From the NCBI GenBank assembly GCA_903789635.1, contig CAIFEY010000002.1:99587-163586 (forward strand): 64,000 nt of DNA, in the 5' to 3' direction. Positions 1 through 9,279 of the stretch are shown in pieces; the first letter of the stretch is position 1, and each line of letters begins with the position of its first letter. The DNA comes from an uncultured Eubacteriaceae bacterium. Lineage in GTDB: Bacteria > Bacillota > Clostridia > Peptostreptococcales > Anaerovoracaceae. The notes below the pieces were generated by a model that saw only the letters and a program-made list of their open reading frames with translations, did no database searches and was not told the DNA's origin. Made by a program: the position numbers and the translations under genes.

Positions 1-802
1 TGCGCTCGGCCCAGTCCAGGAGCTGGTTTCGGCGGCCGATCGGCATGACGCTTCCGGTCGGGAACTGGTTGGACGGGTTGACGTAGACCGCACAAGGGAC
101 GTTCTCCGGGAGCTTCTCGATCTCGATGCCGTCGCGGCGGACCGGGATCGGGCGGACCGAGTAGCCGCCGTCGCGGAAGATCTTCTGGACCGGCTGGTAG
201 CCTGGATCCTCGGTCGCGATCAGGCGGATCTGCAGCGCGTCCAGGATGCGGACCAGGTGGCCGGTCAGCTGCTGCGTGCCGGCGCTGATGACGATCTGGT
301 CTGGGGTACAGTTCACGCCGCGGGCGTTGTAGACGTAGCGGGAGATCTCCTCACGCAGCATCGGCTCGCCCTGCGGGTCACCCTCCGACAGCAGGAGCGC
401 CGGGTACTCGTTCAGGACATTCGACATGCATTTTTTCCACTTGCTGTAGTTGAAGCTGGAGAGGTCGTAGCGGTAGCGCGGGCGCTGGTTGATGTAGGCC
501 TGGAACGTCTCGCGGCGGGCCTCGGCGGTCGGGCGCACAGACGCGGACGGCTGCTTCAGGTCCTCCGCGTAGTAGCCGGACTGCGGGCGGTTGGAGGCGT
601 AGCCCTCGACGACGAGCTGGTTGTACGCCGCCTGCACCGTCGTGATGCTGATGGACAGCTGCGACGAGAGCTCGCGCAGGGACGGGAGCTTCTCCCCGGC
701 CTGGATGTCACCCCGCTCGATGCCGGACTGGAACCAGCGGAACAACTGTATATACATCGGCTCCTTGGAATTGTGATCGACTTCGATGGATAACAGGTTC
801 AT
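1..802 (-). CDS. MocR/PdxR-type GntR-family regulator with aminotransferase-like domain (partial)
   Basis: This gene is absent from the ORF track because it runs off the left edge; I read it by reverse-complementing from the ATG at 800-802. About 267 residues are visible. The first ~75 form a GntR winged helix (PMYIQLFRWFQSGIERGDI, then LPSLRELSSQLSISITTVQA). After a linker comes the start of a fold-type-I aminotransferase domain (LLLSEGDPQGEPMLREEI, VISAGTQQL, then YVNPSNQFPTG). The PLP-binding lysine lies beyond the window. MocR proteins are PLP-dependent regulators, often of vitamin B6 or amino-acid genes. The divergent ECF S component 119 bases away is the obvious candidate target, which points to PdxR-like control of vitamin B6 uptake; that link is inference. 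Other MocR branches (GABA, taurine) cannot be excluded. Confidence 0.9.
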   Translation of the reverse strand, partial: MNLLSIEVDHNSKEPMYIQLFRWFQSGIERGDIQAGEKLPSLRELSSQLSISITTVQAAYNQLVVEGYASNRPQSGYYAEDLKQPSASVRPTAEARRETFQAYINQRPRYRYDLSSFNYSKWKKCMSNVLNEYPALLLSEGDPQGEPMLREEISRYVYNARGVNCTPDQIVISAGTQQLTGHLVRILDALQIRLIATEDPGYQPVQKIFRDGGYSVRPIPVRRDGIEIEKLPENVPCAVYVNPSNQFPTGSVMPIGRRNQLLDWAER

Positions 803-921
803 TTCATCTTACCTCTCATAACTGTAATGGTTAAAATAAATTGTTTTGCATATTTCTATAATAACACTTTGATGCTATCATATCTACAGTAAGAGAAAGA
901 GGAATGAAGGGAGTTGTTACT
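803..921. promoter_or_regulatory. Divergent promoter region between MocR regulator and ECF S component
   Basis: This is an AT-rich 119-base space between two divergent genes. A TATAAT hexamer at 857-862 could serve the + strand gene, but no good -35 element lies 16-18 bases upstream, as expected for a promoter needing an activator. ACTGTA near 811 and TACAGT near 885 form a widely spaced inverted pair that could be a regulator site. The + strand ribosome binding site AAGGGAG (907-913) lies 8 bases before the ATG at 922. The operator call is a guess. Confidence 0.35.
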
Positions 922-1539
922 ATGCAGAATGACAGAAGAGGAAACAAGCTGAACACCATGGTCCTCACGGCGATGATGATGTGTCTGATTCTCGTCTCCA
1001 CCTATTTCTTCAAGATCCCGACGATCGCGACCAAGGGCTACGTCCACCTGGGCGACGCGGCGATCTACCTGGCGGTCATGGTCCTCGGAAAGAAGAACGG
1101 GGCGATCGCTGCAGGCGTAGGCTCCTGCCTGTCCGACCTGCTCGGCGGCTACGCGTACTACGCGCCGTGGACGCTCGGCACCAAGCTCCTGATGGCGCTG
1201 GTAGCGGGCATATTCCTCGACCGTGCGGCCAGGAAGTCCGCGCAGAACAGATCCGCGCAGAATAAGAATGACAATAGGAAAGATAAGAAGCGCCGCGTCC
1301 TGTCGGCGTACGAGATCTTCGGCATGGTCCTGGGCGGCCTCGTGATGGTTGCGGGCTACGCGCTTGCGGCCAAGGTCATGTATGGAACCTGGGCGATCGC
1401 GATCGCCAGCGTCCCGGAGAACGTCGGTCAGTTCGTCGTCGGCATCGTGATCTCGGTGATCATCGCGACGGCGCTGCAGCACACGCCGGCACGCCAGTTC
1501 TTCTCGAGCACGAGCATGACCACGCATCCGGCGGCATAA
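922..1539 (+). CDS. ECF transporter S component, probably for a B-group vitamin
   Basis: This is a 205-residue membrane protein with about five or six hydrophobic segments (for example VLTAMMMCLILVSTYFF) and the typical S-component stretch YVHLGDAAIYLAVMVLG followed by a glycine-rich helix (GVGSCLSDLLGGYAYYAPWT). A charged loop rich in K, R and N sits between residues ~100 and ~120. I moved the start from 904 to 922 because AAGGGAG lies 8 bases before ATG 922, whereas the track start has no properly spaced site. S components bind the vitamin and dock to a shared EcfA/EcfA'/EcfT module encoded elsewhere. The divergent MocR-type regulator suggests a vitamin B6-related substrate (PdxU/PdxU2-like); another vitamin is possible. 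Confidence 0.82.
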   Translation: MQNDRRGNKLNTMVLTAMMMCLILVSTYFFKIPTIATKGYVHLGDAAIYLAVMVLGKKNGAIAAGVGSCLSDLLGGYAYYAPWTLGTKLLMALVAGIFLDRAARKSAQNRSAQNKNDNRKDKKRRVLSAYEIFGMVLGGLVMVAGYALAAKVMYGTWAIAIASVPENVGQFVVGIVISVIIATALQHTPARQFFSSTSMTTHPAA

Positions 1540-1747
1540 TAAGGCGCAGCACGGAGCGGGAAACTGGTAATCGGCAGGGCAGGCGCGGTGGTCTGCAGGG
1601 GATAAATTTTGTCCCTGCTTGGCACTGCGTACGAATTGCAGGATTAGCGGAATAAGCGAGATAAGCGGGATAAGCAAGACTTCAGAAAATGCGGTTTCCG
1701 GTGTTTCAATCTTCCCGCGGTTGGATAAAAAAGCATATAGGTTGGGG

Positions 1748-1775
1748 AAAAGAGGCTCTCGAACGGGCCTCTTTT
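1748..1775 (+). terminator. Intrinsic terminator after the ECF S component
   Basis: AAAAGAGGC (1748-1756) pairs perfectly with GCCTCTTTT (1767-1775) around a 10-base loop. It lies ~210 bases after the stop codon. The rest of the 1540-1924 gap has a short run of degenerate 'aataagcgagataagcggga' repeats near 1650-1680 and no credible gene; the 323-residue minus ORF here is a shadow. Confidence 0.7.
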
Positions 1776-1924
1776 CGGCTGAGTCAGCAGGGGCAGGCAG
1801 TGTCCCTGCGTTTCTGCATATAAGCATTGTATAAGCAGATAAGAGTCGGCAGAAAGAGTAAAGAGTAAATAGAAAGTCAGGGGAAGGCGGCGTTAGGTGC
1901 CGCAGGATCCAGGGGGCATAAGAA

Positions 1925-2596
1925 ATGAGAGAAATAATGAATGGGGTTTCTAAGCAGAGAGGGGTGCTGAACGAGGGCAGCGTTCATGAGCTGGATTACT
2001 TCACGATCGGCTCGTCCATCGGAGGCAACCAGGACTGGTTCACGGATCCGATCATGCGCCTGGGCGGGTGCGCGGCGGAGACCGCGTGCGACAGCTCGAT
2101 CTGGTTCTCCAAGTATTTTGGCAAGGACCTGTATCCGTACGACATCGACGACATCCGCAAGAAGGACTACAAGGCGTTCGGCGCCTCGATGAAGCCGTAC
2201 CTCAGGCCGAGGTTCCGCGGAATCGACCGCCTGAGCATCTACACCGACGGTTTCGGGGCGTTCCTGCGCCGCCACGGTGAAGAGGGAATTAGCATGGAGG
2301 AGTACCCGGGCAGCGCGCCTGCCGACGAGGCGTTCCAGAAGGTCAGGGAGCAGATCGACGCGGGGCTTCCGGTGCCGATGCTGATGCTGAAGCATAAGGA
2401 CCGCAGGTTCGAGGACTACGTCTGGCACTGGTTCATCCTGGCCGGTTACGACGAGGTCACCAGGGCCGTCAAGACCGTGACGTACAGCGAGGCGGAGTGG
2501 GTCGACTTCCCGGCGCTCTGGGACACCGGCTACGAGGAAAAGGGCGGGCTGATCCTGTTCCATCTTTCCGATGGGAATGTCAGCTGTGCTGTATAA
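1925..2596 (+). CDS. C39-like (papain-fold) cysteine peptidase family protein
   Basis: This is a 223-residue soluble protein with no signal peptide. An early NQDWF stretch and the following GGCAAETA motif look like the oxyanion Gln and catalytic Cys of C39-like papain-fold proteins. A later VWHWFILAGYD supplies the expected His, with acidic residues after it. The start at 1925 has AGGGGG about 8 bases upstream; ATG 1937 is an alternative. It is flanked by the ECF S component and a sirtuin, and neither suggests a substrate. The function is unknown and the fold assignment rests on the Q-C-H motif pattern alone. Confidence 0.6.
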   Translation: MREIMNGVSKQRGVLNEGSVHELDYFTIGSSIGGNQDWFTDPIMRLGGCAAETACDSSIWFSKYFGKDLYPYDIDDIRKKDYKAFGASMKPYLRPRFRGIDRLSIYTDGFGAFLRRHGEEGISMEEYPGSAPADEAFQKVREQIDAGLPVPMLMLKHKDRRFEDYVWHWFILAGYDEVTRAVKTVTYSEAEWVDFPALWDTGYEEKGGLILFHLSDGNVSCAV

Positions 2597-2755
2597 ACTC
2601 CCGTTATGTGTTAAAATAGACGTATATCGACAAAAAACACACGAATAATCAGAACGCAGCTGCTGATGGATTCCTTTATTCAGGAATTCTGGATACTGCA
2701 GGCTTGCTGGAATGCCGAATTGCAGGAGCAGGTGCGGATGACGGGAGGCATGGAC

Positions 2756-3481
2756 ATGGATCCTAGATTAAAGAAGATCATTGACGCGTCGGACAACATC
2801 GTATTCTTCGGAGGCGCAGGCGTCTCCACGGAGAGCGGCGTCCCGGACTTCCGCTCGGAGTCCGGTCTCTACCACGCGAAGCAGAAATACGGGTTTGCCC
2901 CGGAGGTCATGCTGTCGCACAGCTTCTACACCAAGCACCCGAAGGAGTTCTTCCAGTACTATAAGGAGAACCTGATCCACCCGGAGGCGAAGCCGAACGA
3001 CGCGCACCGCGCGCTGGCCCGTCTCGAGGAGGAGGGCAAGCTGAAGGCGATCGTCACGCAGAACATCGACGGTCTGCACCAGGCGGCCGGAAGCAAGACC
3101 GTCTACGAGGTTCACGGCAGCGTCCTGCGCAACTACTGCGAGGACTGCGGTAAATTCTACGACGTGGACTACATCATGGACGAGGATCACTGCAGAGACG
3201 GCGTCCCGTACTGCACTTGCGGCGGAAGGATCAAGCCAGACGTCGTGCTGTACGAGGAGGCGCTCGACGAGAAGCAGATCACCGGCGCGGTAAACGCGAT
3301 CAGCAACGCGGACGTCCTGATCATCGGCGGAACGTCGCTCGTGGTCTACCCGGCGGCGGGCTTTATCAACTACTTCCGCGGCAGCCACCTGGTGCTGATC
3401 AACAAGTCCGAGACGTCGTTCGACGACCGCGCGGACCTGGTCATCCACGACGCGATCGGAAAGGTCATGAAGCTGAACTAG
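2756..3481 (+). CDS. cobB: NAD-dependent protein deacylase, sirtuin (Sir2/CobB) family
   Basis: This 241-residue sirtuin removes acyl groups from protein lysines using NAD+ in the cytoplasm. Motifs visible in order are GGAGVSTESGVPDFRSESG (NAD-binding loop), TQNIDGLHQAAG, the catalytic His in YEVHGS, a four-cysteine zinc ribbon (CEDC then CTC with a preceding C), and GGTSLVVYPAAG. The track start at 2666 adds 30 unconserved residues; ATG 2756 has GGGAGG 7 bases upstream and gives the usual family length. ATG 2738 is a weaker alternative. A separate promoter may lie in 2597-2755. Confidence 0.93.
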   Translation: MDPRLKKIIDASDNIVFFGGAGVSTESGVPDFRSESGLYHAKQKYGFAPEVMLSHSFYTKHPKEFFQYYKENLIHPEAKPNDAHRALARLEEEGKLKAIVTQNIDGLHQAAGSKTVYEVHGSVLRNYCEDCGKFYDVDYIMDEDHCRDGVPYCTCGGRIKPDVVLYEEALDEKQITGAVNAISNADVLIIGGTSLVVYPAAGFINYFRGSHLVLINKSETSFDDRADLVIHDAIGKVMKLN

Positions 3482-3673
3482 GGACAAAGACACAGCCTGG
3501 ACGGAGTGATAATAAATTGATGTCACATTAATTATCTGATAAGCTGCGGCCGTGTCTAAGGTCGTGTCCTAACCGGTTCATTCCGAGGTCAGGCACGGGC
3601 ACACACGCACAGTGAACGGAAACTGATAAGAAGAATAGAAAACGATTACGAAATAAGGATTTTAGGTAATTAG

Positions 3674-4447
3674 ATGAATATACTACTGGTCAATGATGAC
3701 GGCGCCGAGGCGCGCGGCATCCGGGAGCTGGCGGAGGAACTTTCTCAGGTCAGCACGGTTTACGTCTGCGCTCCGGACCGTCAGCAGAGCGGAAAGAGCC
3801 ATTCCATCACCATCCGCGACCACGTCTTCGTGCAGGAGATCTCGTTCCCGCACGCGGATGCGGCGCTTCAGACGACGGGGACACCGGCGGACTGTGCCAA
3901 GATCGGGCTGCAGTTCTTCAAGGACCGCGGCGTTAAGATGGACATGGTGTTCTCCGGGATCAACCTCGGGAGCAACTTGGGCGTGGACACGCTGTATTCC
4001 GGAACCGTCGGGGCGGCCATGGAGGCCGCGGTCAGCGGGTATCCGGCGGCGGCAGTGTCTGTCAGCGGTCACGAGCCGCAGAATTTTCAGGCGGCCAGGA
4101 CGTTTGCCCGGCGGGCTTTGTCCCTGAAGGACGAGATTCCCAGGGACTCGCTGCTGAACATCAACGTCCCGGACCTTCCGGAAGAGGAGATCCGCGGCAT
4201 GAAGATCACGAGGCTGGGGCACCGCAACTTCCTGGACGGATTCAGGCTCCAGGACGACGGCGGCTATCAGCTGAAAGGAAGCCCGCAGGACTTCACGAGG
4301 GACGACCTTGCGATCGACCTCGCGGCGGTTGCGCAGGGGTATGCATCCGTCACGCCGGTCACATTCGACAGCACGCATTGGGAATGGCTGAAGAAGCTCA
4401 GGACCGAGCGATTCGACGATCAGGCATCTCAGAAGATGGGAAAATAA
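3674..4447 (+). CDS. surE: 5'/3'-nucleotidase SurE
   Basis: This 257-residue protein is a metal-dependent phosphatase of nucleoside monophosphates. The N terminus MNILLVNDDGAEARGI carries the metal-binding NDDG motif. Further SurE hallmarks are PDRQQSGKSHSITI, GTPADC and FSGINLGSNLGVDTLYSGTVGAAMEA. The length matches the family (~250). It stands alone, ~190 bases after the sirtuin and ~150 before the DUF2156 gene, so it probably has its own promoter. No irregularity was seen. Confidence 0.95.
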   Translation: MNILLVNDDGAEARGIRELAEELSQVSTVYVCAPDRQQSGKSHSITIRDHVFVQEISFPHADAALQTTGTPADCAKIGLQFFKDRGVKMDMVFSGINLGSNLGVDTLYSGTVGAAMEAAVSGYPAAAVSVSGHEPQNFQAARTFARRALSLKDEIPRDSLLNINVPDLPEEEIRGMKITRLGHRNFLDGFRLQDDGGYQLKGSPQDFTRDDLAIDLAAVAQGYASVTPVTFDSTHWEWLKKLRTERFDDQASQKMGK

Positions 4448-4601
4448 TTGAATATGCCGGAATGCGGAGAGTTTGTTTAAACTAACCGCAATGATGGGTA
4501 TAAGAACACGGTAACTAAGAATGAATATCGCTAGAAACCATAGAAAACCGGCAGAGATGCCTTGCGCATATGCGCACACAGAGAAAAGGGGTTAATTTTA
4601 T

Positions 4602-5891
4602 ATGAGCAATGAGAAATGGACACATTCGCTGGGTCAGATGACAGACGAGGATGTGGAGACACTCAGAAGCTACTGTAACGGATACAATTATCAGGGGGCG
4701 GGATTCACCTTCCTTGCGAACTATATCTGGCGTCAGGACTACGATCTGAACTGGACGGAGATGGATTCCTACATGATGTTCGAGAACCTCTTCCAGATGG
4801 AGGACGGCAGGACGGCGGGCGTTTTCGCGATGCCGCTGACCAGGACCGGAAAATATGAAAAAGACAGCCTTAGAAAGGTGATTCTGGAAGGCCGGAAGAT
4901 GTTTACGGAGAAGGGCATTCCGTTCTCCGTCAGGCTGATCCCGGGCGCACTGAAGGACATCCTGCAGGAGGCCGTGCCGGAGCTCGAGTTCGAGCATGAC
5001 CGCGACGACGACGAGTACGTCTACGACCGCGACAAGCTCACGACACTCAGCGGGCGCGCGCTCCACAAGAAGAAGAACCACATGAACTATTTCAAGAAGA
5101 CCTACGCGTACGAGGCCAAGCCGCTGACCAAGGACATGCAGGCAGAGATCATCGCCCTGACGGAACTGATCCGAGACGGCAAGGAGCGTTCGGACGACGA
5201 GATGAGGAGTCTGTCGGAGGAGCGTCACGCAATTCAGGAGGTCACCAAGTTCCTGGACAGGGACGACGTGTACACCGTCGGCATCTTCATCGACGGACGC
5301 CTGCAGGCATACGCGATCGGCGAACGCATGAGCGAGGACACCGCCGCAGAGCACTTTGAGAAGGCGAACCTGCAGTTCCGCGGGCTCTACCAGGTGGTAT
5401 GCAGCGAGTTCTGTAAGCAGCTGCCGGAGGAGATCCGGTTCGTCAACCGCGAGGAGGACATGGGACTGCCGAACCTGCGCCATGCCAAGGAGGCCCTGAA
5501 GCCGCACCACATGTCGGAGATGTACAACGCGTGGTTCCCGGAGGACCGCGAGGAGCTCCTGAGCATGGGACTGATCGGCGACCAGCTGGACGAGCGCCTG
5601 GAGGAAGAGAATCAGGCGGAGGCGAAGAGCGAGAAGGAGCCGCAGGTCGCTGCGATGAGCGAGGATCCGCTTCGCACCGCATCGGACAGCGTCACTGCAG
5701 CGGCAAAGGAAACCGTTCCGCAGGAAGCAGCTTCTGCCGGCAGCGCGGCGAATGCTGCGGACACGGGCAATGAAGTCCCGCAGGAATGGACGTTTCGCGA
5801 CCACGACTGCGGAATGCTCGTGCCGGACACGGCCGGAAGCTGCAGCCACTGTGCCGCAGAAGTAAGCTGCCGTCTGGTTCACACGGCTTAG
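4602..5891 (+). CDS. DUF2156 (phosphatidylglycerol lysyltransferase C-terminal-like) protein with long variable tail
   Basis: Residues 1-310 match the DUF2156 GNAT-like fold seen in many Firmicutes: an early YNYQGAGFTFLANYIWR segment, YVYDRDKLTTLSGRALHKK, a mid GIFIDGRLQAYAIGE strand and the late signature HFEKANLQFRGLYQ...FVNREEDMGLPNLRHAK. DUF2156 relatives transfer aminoacyl groups to lipids, but the short soluble form is uncharacterised. After ~residue 310 there is an unusual ~115-residue acidic, Ala/Glu-rich tail that ends in a Cys/His-containing stretch (DHDCGMLVPDTAGSCSHCA). The tail may be disordered with a small metal-binding end; that is speculative. AAGGGG ~11 bases upstream supports the start. 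Confidence 0.78.
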   Translation: MSNEKWTHSLGQMTDEDVETLRSYCNGYNYQGAGFTFLANYIWRQDYDLNWTEMDSYMMFENLFQMEDGRTAGVFAMPLTRTGKYEKDSLRKVILEGRKMFTEKGIPFSVRLIPGALKDILQEAVPELEFEHDRDDDEYVYDRDKLTTLSGRALHKKKNHMNYFKKTYAYEAKPLTKDMQAEIIALTELIRDGKERSDDEMRSLSEERHAIQEVTKFLDRDDVYTVGIFIDGRLQAYAIGERMSEDTAAEHFEKANLQFRGLYQVVCSEFCKQLPEEIRFVNREEDMGLPNLRHAKEALKPHHMSEMYNAWFPEDREELLSMGLIGDQLDERLEEENQAEAKSEKEPQVAAMSEDPLRTASDSVTAAAKETVPQEAASAGSAANAADTGNEVPQEWTFRDHDCGMLVPDTAGSCSHCAAEVSCRLVHTA

Positions 5892-5997
5892 GCCTGTTAA
5901 GCCCGGCGTGCACGCGGCAGGGAACGGAGACGGTTTTCCGTTCCGCGTACGAACAGAAGGAAATTATCACGCGCGAGTAAGCGCACAGGAGAACAGA

Positions 5998-7305
5998 GTG
6001 AATATCAACATACCGGAATATGTCATGGAAGTGCTGAAGCGGCTTCGTGGCGGCGGGTACGAGGCTTATGTGGTCGGCGGCTGTGTCCGCGACAGCATCC
6101 TCGGCCTTAAGCCTGACGACTGGGATGTCTGTACAGAGGCGGAGCCTGATGAAATGAAGAGTTGTTTCATCGGGCTCCGTTCCGTTGATACGGGGATTCA
6201 GCACGGGACCGTCACCGCCGTCTCGGAGGGGAAGCCGGTCGAGGTGACGACGTACAGGATCGACGGGACGTACAGCGACGGGCGCCACCCGGACGGCGTG
6301 ACGTTTACCAGGAGCCTCAGGGAGGACCTCGCGCGGCGCGATTTCACGATCAACGCGATGGCCTACGACCCCGAGCAGGGGCTGATCGACCCGTTCGGCG
6401 GAAGAGACGACCTGAAGCGGGAGGTCATTCGCTGCGTCGGCGACCCCGATAAGCGGTTTTCCGAGGATGCGCTGAGGATTTTGCGGGCGCTCAGGTTCGC
6501 GTCGAGGCTCGGGTTCGCGATCGAGGACGCGACAGAGCGGGCCGTGCGCGGGATGGCGGAGACCGTCCGCGTCGTCGCGCGCGAGAGGGTCGGCGTCGAG
6601 TTCGTCAAGCTTCTGCTCGGGAAGGACGCCGCGGCGATCCTCTGCAGTTACAGGGAAGAACTGCGGAAAGCGGGGGTCTTCCCGATGGCAGACAAAGCCG
6701 TCCTGGCCCATATCAATGAACTGCCCTGCCGCCCGGCGGAGCGCCTCGCCGTCCTTTTCCCGGAGAATCTGAAGAGGGCGCTCCGAGACCTGCGCTTAGA
6801 CCACCGCACGATCGACCGCAGCGCGGCCATGCAGGAGGCGCTGCAGAATCCTGTGCCTGCCGGCAGTGCAGGTGTCCGCAGGCTGCTGATGAACTTTGGC
6901 GAGGACGCCGCGAGGGGCATGCTGGAGATCCGCAAGGTCTACCCGGACCTGTACTATAAGGAGGCGGAAACGGCCGGAGCGGCGGAGGACGCGGACGGAG
7001 AAGGCCGGTCTGACCAGGCTGGCGGAACACGGGCAGATGGAATACAGGCAGGTGGAACGCCGGAGGACGCGGCAGGAGCGCTCGACGAACTGGAACGCGT
7101 TCTGAAATCCGGTGAGGTCTGGAACCTGAAGCAGCTCGCGGTGACCGGGAAGGACATGATCGAGGTCGGAATCCCGCAGGGCAGGCTGGTCGGAGAGGCG
7201 CTGAAGACTCTTTTGTCACTCGTCATCGACGGGAAGGCGGAAAATAACCGGGAGGAGCTCCGGGAAACGGCGCACAGTCTTTTCTGCACCGGGAATTTAT
7301 GGTAG
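5998..7305 (+). CDS. cca: CCA-adding tRNA nucleotidyltransferase
   Basis: This 435-residue enzyme adds or repairs the 3' CCA end of tRNAs. The catalytic head has YVVGGCVRDSILG, DDWDVCT (the metal-binding DxD), RRDFTINAMAYDP and RFSEDALRILRALRFASRLGF. The track begins at 5908, but a GTG at 5998 with AGGAG 6 bases upstream gives a normal start just before the conserved domain. A low-complexity insert of ~45 residues (Ala/Gly/Asp/Glu-rich, around residues 320-365) sits before the C-terminal LAVTGKDMIEVG segment. The class appears bacterial class II. The promoter of the following glnS overlaps its end. Confidence 0.94.
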   Translation: MNINIPEYVMEVLKRLRGGGYEAYVVGGCVRDSILGLKPDDWDVCTEAEPDEMKSCFIGLRSVDTGIQHGTVTAVSEGKPVEVTTYRIDGTYSDGRHPDGVTFTRSLREDLARRDFTINAMAYDPEQGLIDPFGGRDDLKREVIRCVGDPDKRFSEDALRILRALRFASRLGFAIEDATERAVRGMAETVRVVARERVGVEFVKLLLGKDAAAILCSYREELRKAGVFPMADKAVLAHINELPCRPAERLAVLFPENLKRALRDLRLDHRTIDRSAAMQEALQNPVPAGSAGVRRLLMNFGEDAARGMLEIRKVYPDLYYKEAETAGAAEDADGEGRSDQAGGTRADGIQAGGTPEDAAGALDELERVLKSGEVWNLKQLAVTGKDMIEVGIPQGRLVGEALKTLLSLVIDGKAENNREELRETAHSLFCTGNLW

Positions 7306-7308
7306 AAT
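7280..7308 (+). promoter_or_regulatory. Predicted sigma-A promoter for glnS
   Basis: TTTTCT (7280-7285), a 17-base spacer and TAGAAT (7303-7308) overlap the cca stop codon. The -10 has a good consensus and the -35 is weak. No T-box motif is present in the ~95-base leader, so glnS does not seem to be under uncharged-tRNA control here. Confidence 0.5.
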
Positions 7309-7402
7309 AAAACACTAAGAGCAAAGATTTACCCGGCTTGGCGTTCGCAACGCGGCCGAGATCAGAATACTAGACGAATTATGGGAAAAGGACGGTACGA
7401 CT

Positions 7403-9055
7403 ATGGCGGAAACAACCAGACCTAAGAATTTTATCGAGAACATCATCGACGAGGACAACGAGAAGGGAACCTACGGCGGCGAGGTATACACGCGTTTCCC
7501 GCCTGAGCCGAACGGATTCCTGCACATCGGTCATGCCAAGTCGGTCTGCCTGAACTTCGGGCTCGCACAGGAGTACGGCGGAAAGTGCAACCTGCGCTTC
7601 GACGACACCAACCCGACCAAGGAGAACGAGGACTACGTCAAGCAGATCAAGGAAGACGTCCAGTGGCTCGGCTTCGACTGGAACAAGCTGTGCTGGGCAT
7701 CCGACTATTTCGATAAGATGTACGAGGCCGCGGAGGAGCTGATCCGCAAGGGTCTGGCCTACGTCGACGACTCCACGCCGGAGCAGATCAAGGCGGACAG
7801 GGGCACGCTGACGGAGCCGGGAAAGGAGAGCCCGTTCAGAGGACGCACCGTCGATGAGAACCTGCAGCTGTTCCACGAGATGAGGGACGGCAAGTACGGC
7901 GACGGCGAGAAGGTCCTGCGCGCCAAGATCGACATGACCTCCCCGAACCTGAACATGAGAGACCCGATCATCTACAGAATCGCGCACGTCTCCCACCACA
8001 ACACGGGCGACAAGTGGTGCATCTACCCGATGTACGACTTCGCGCACCCGATCGAGGACGCCATCGAGGGAATCACGCATTCCGTCTGCACCCTGGAGTT
8101 CGAGGATCACCGTCCGCTCTACAACTGGGTGCTCGAGAAGGTCGGCTTCTGGCCTAACCCGCCTAAGCAGATCGAGTTCGCCCGCCTGAACCTGACGAAC
8201 ACGATGACGAGCAAGCGCAAGCTGAAGAAGCTCGTCGACGAGGGCCTGGTCGACGGATGGGATGACCCGAGAATGCCGACGATCGCCGGCATCAGGAGGA
8301 GGGGCTTCACCCCGGCCGCGATCCGCGCGTTCTGCGAGGAGATCGGCGTGTCCAAGTCGAACAGTACGGTTGACGTCGGCATGCTGGAGCACTTCGTCCG
8401 CGACGACCTCCAGAACCAGGTCGTCAGCAGGAACGTCGTCGAGAACCCGATCAAGGTCATCATCACGAACTACCCGGAGGGAAAGACGGAGATGCTGCCG
8501 GTCGAGAATAACCGGAACAACCCGAACTTGGGCGAGCGCGAGATCCCGTTCTCCAGGGAGCTGTGGATCGACGGCGACGACTTCATGGAGGTGCCGGTGA
8601 AGAAGTACTTCCGCCTGTTCCCGGGCAACGAGGTCCGCTTCAAGGGCGCGTACTTCGTCAAGTGCGACGAGGTCATCCATAACGAGGACGGATCCATCAA
8701 GGAGCTGCACTGCACGTACGACCCGGAGACCAAGGGCGGAAACAGCAATGACGGGCGCAAGGTGAAGGGCACGATCCACTTTGTCGAAGCCGGAACGGCA
8801 CTGAAGATCCGCATCCGCAACGTGGAGCAGCTGATGAACGTCGACGAGAACGGCGAGTTCACCTTCAACGAGGCATCGATGGGCGAGACGTTCGGCTATG
8901 CGGAGCCGTCGCTGGCAGAGGCTGCGCCGGGAGAGCGCTTCCAGTTCTTCCGCCACGGCTACTACATCGCGGACAGCAAGGAGACGACGGACACCGAGAA
9001 GGTCTTCAACCGCATCGCGAGCCTGAAGAGCTCCTGGAAGCCGGAGAAGAAATAA
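7403..9055 (+). CDS. glnS: Glutaminyl-tRNA synthetase
   Basis: This 550-residue class I synthetase charges tRNA-Gln. The GlnRS signature [15 protein letters not shown] (with HIGH) is at residue ~33, [14 protein letters not shown] follows, and [11 protein letters not shown] is the KMSKR-type loop. The C-terminal anticodon-binding beta barrels are present ([19 protein letters not shown]). The 550-residue length matches bacterial GlnRS. Many Firmicutes lack GlnRS and rely on GatCAB amidation; its presence here is typical only of some Clostridia, where it is thought to have been acquired. Transcription probably starts at 7280-7308 and ends at the hairpin at 9128. Confidence 0.97.
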   Translation: MAETTRPKNFIENIIDEDNEKGTYGGEVYTRFPPEPNGFLHIGHAKSVCLNFGLAQEYGGKCNLRFDDTNPTKENEDYVKQIKEDVQWLGFDWNKLCWASDYFDKMYEAAEELIRKGLAYVDDSTPEQIKADRGTLTEPGKESPFRGRTVDENLQLFHEMRDGKYGDGEKVLRAKIDMTSPNLNMRDPIIYRIAHVSHHNTGDKWCIYPMYDFAHPIEDAIEGITHSVCTLEFEDHRPLYNWVLEKVGFWPNPPKQIEFARLNLTNTMTSKRKLKKLVDEGLVDGWDDPRMPTIAGIRRRGFTPAAIRAFCEEIGVSKSNSTVDVGMLEHFVRDDLQNQVVSRNVVENPIKVIITNYPEGKTEMLPVENNRNNPNLGEREIPFSRELWIDGDDFMEVPVKKYFRLFPGNEVRFKGAYFVKCDEVIHNEDGSIKELHCTYDPETKGGNSNDGRKVKGTIHFVEAGTALKIRIRNVEQLMNVDENGEFTFNEASMGETFGYAEPSLAEAAPGERFQFFRHGYYIADSKETTDTEKVFNRIASLKSSWKPEKK

Positions 9056-9127
9056 AAACGAAACTTCAATATACAGAGAAATTTCTCCCTGTACGGCCAT
9101 GACGGCCGGAATCACAATGAGAACGAG

Positions 9128-9156
9128 GCGCGGGCGGTTACGTCCGCGCTCTTTCT
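9128..9156 (+). terminator. Intrinsic terminator after glnS
   Basis: A 9-bp stem (GCGCGGGCG with CGTCCGCGC, one G-U pair) closes on a GTTA tetraloop and is followed by TCTTTCT. The U-tract is interrupted, so efficiency may be moderate. Confidence 0.65.
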
Positions 9157-9279
9157 GGCAAAGGGGGAAGAGTCTCTGGGGAAAGTCCCGCGATTCTGAA
9201 CACTTGGCTGCTGAGCCATACAACATATCAATTGAACGGATCGATACAGACAGAAAAGAAGGGAGACGAAAGGAGACGC

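Noticed and set aside
856-1827. 323-residue minus-strand ORF
   Set aside because: Lies antisense to the ECF S component and runs through its terminator; no family features.
7309-7402. T-box leader of glnS
   Set aside because: No AGGGTGGNACCGCG-type T-box sequence and too short. The same applies to the metG leader.
7379-9226. 615-residue minus-strand ORF
   Set aside because: It is the antisense shadow of glnS, caused by the GC-rich third codon positions; no motifs or ribosome site. The same holds for the long minus ORFs over ABC, ftsH, metG and metK genes.
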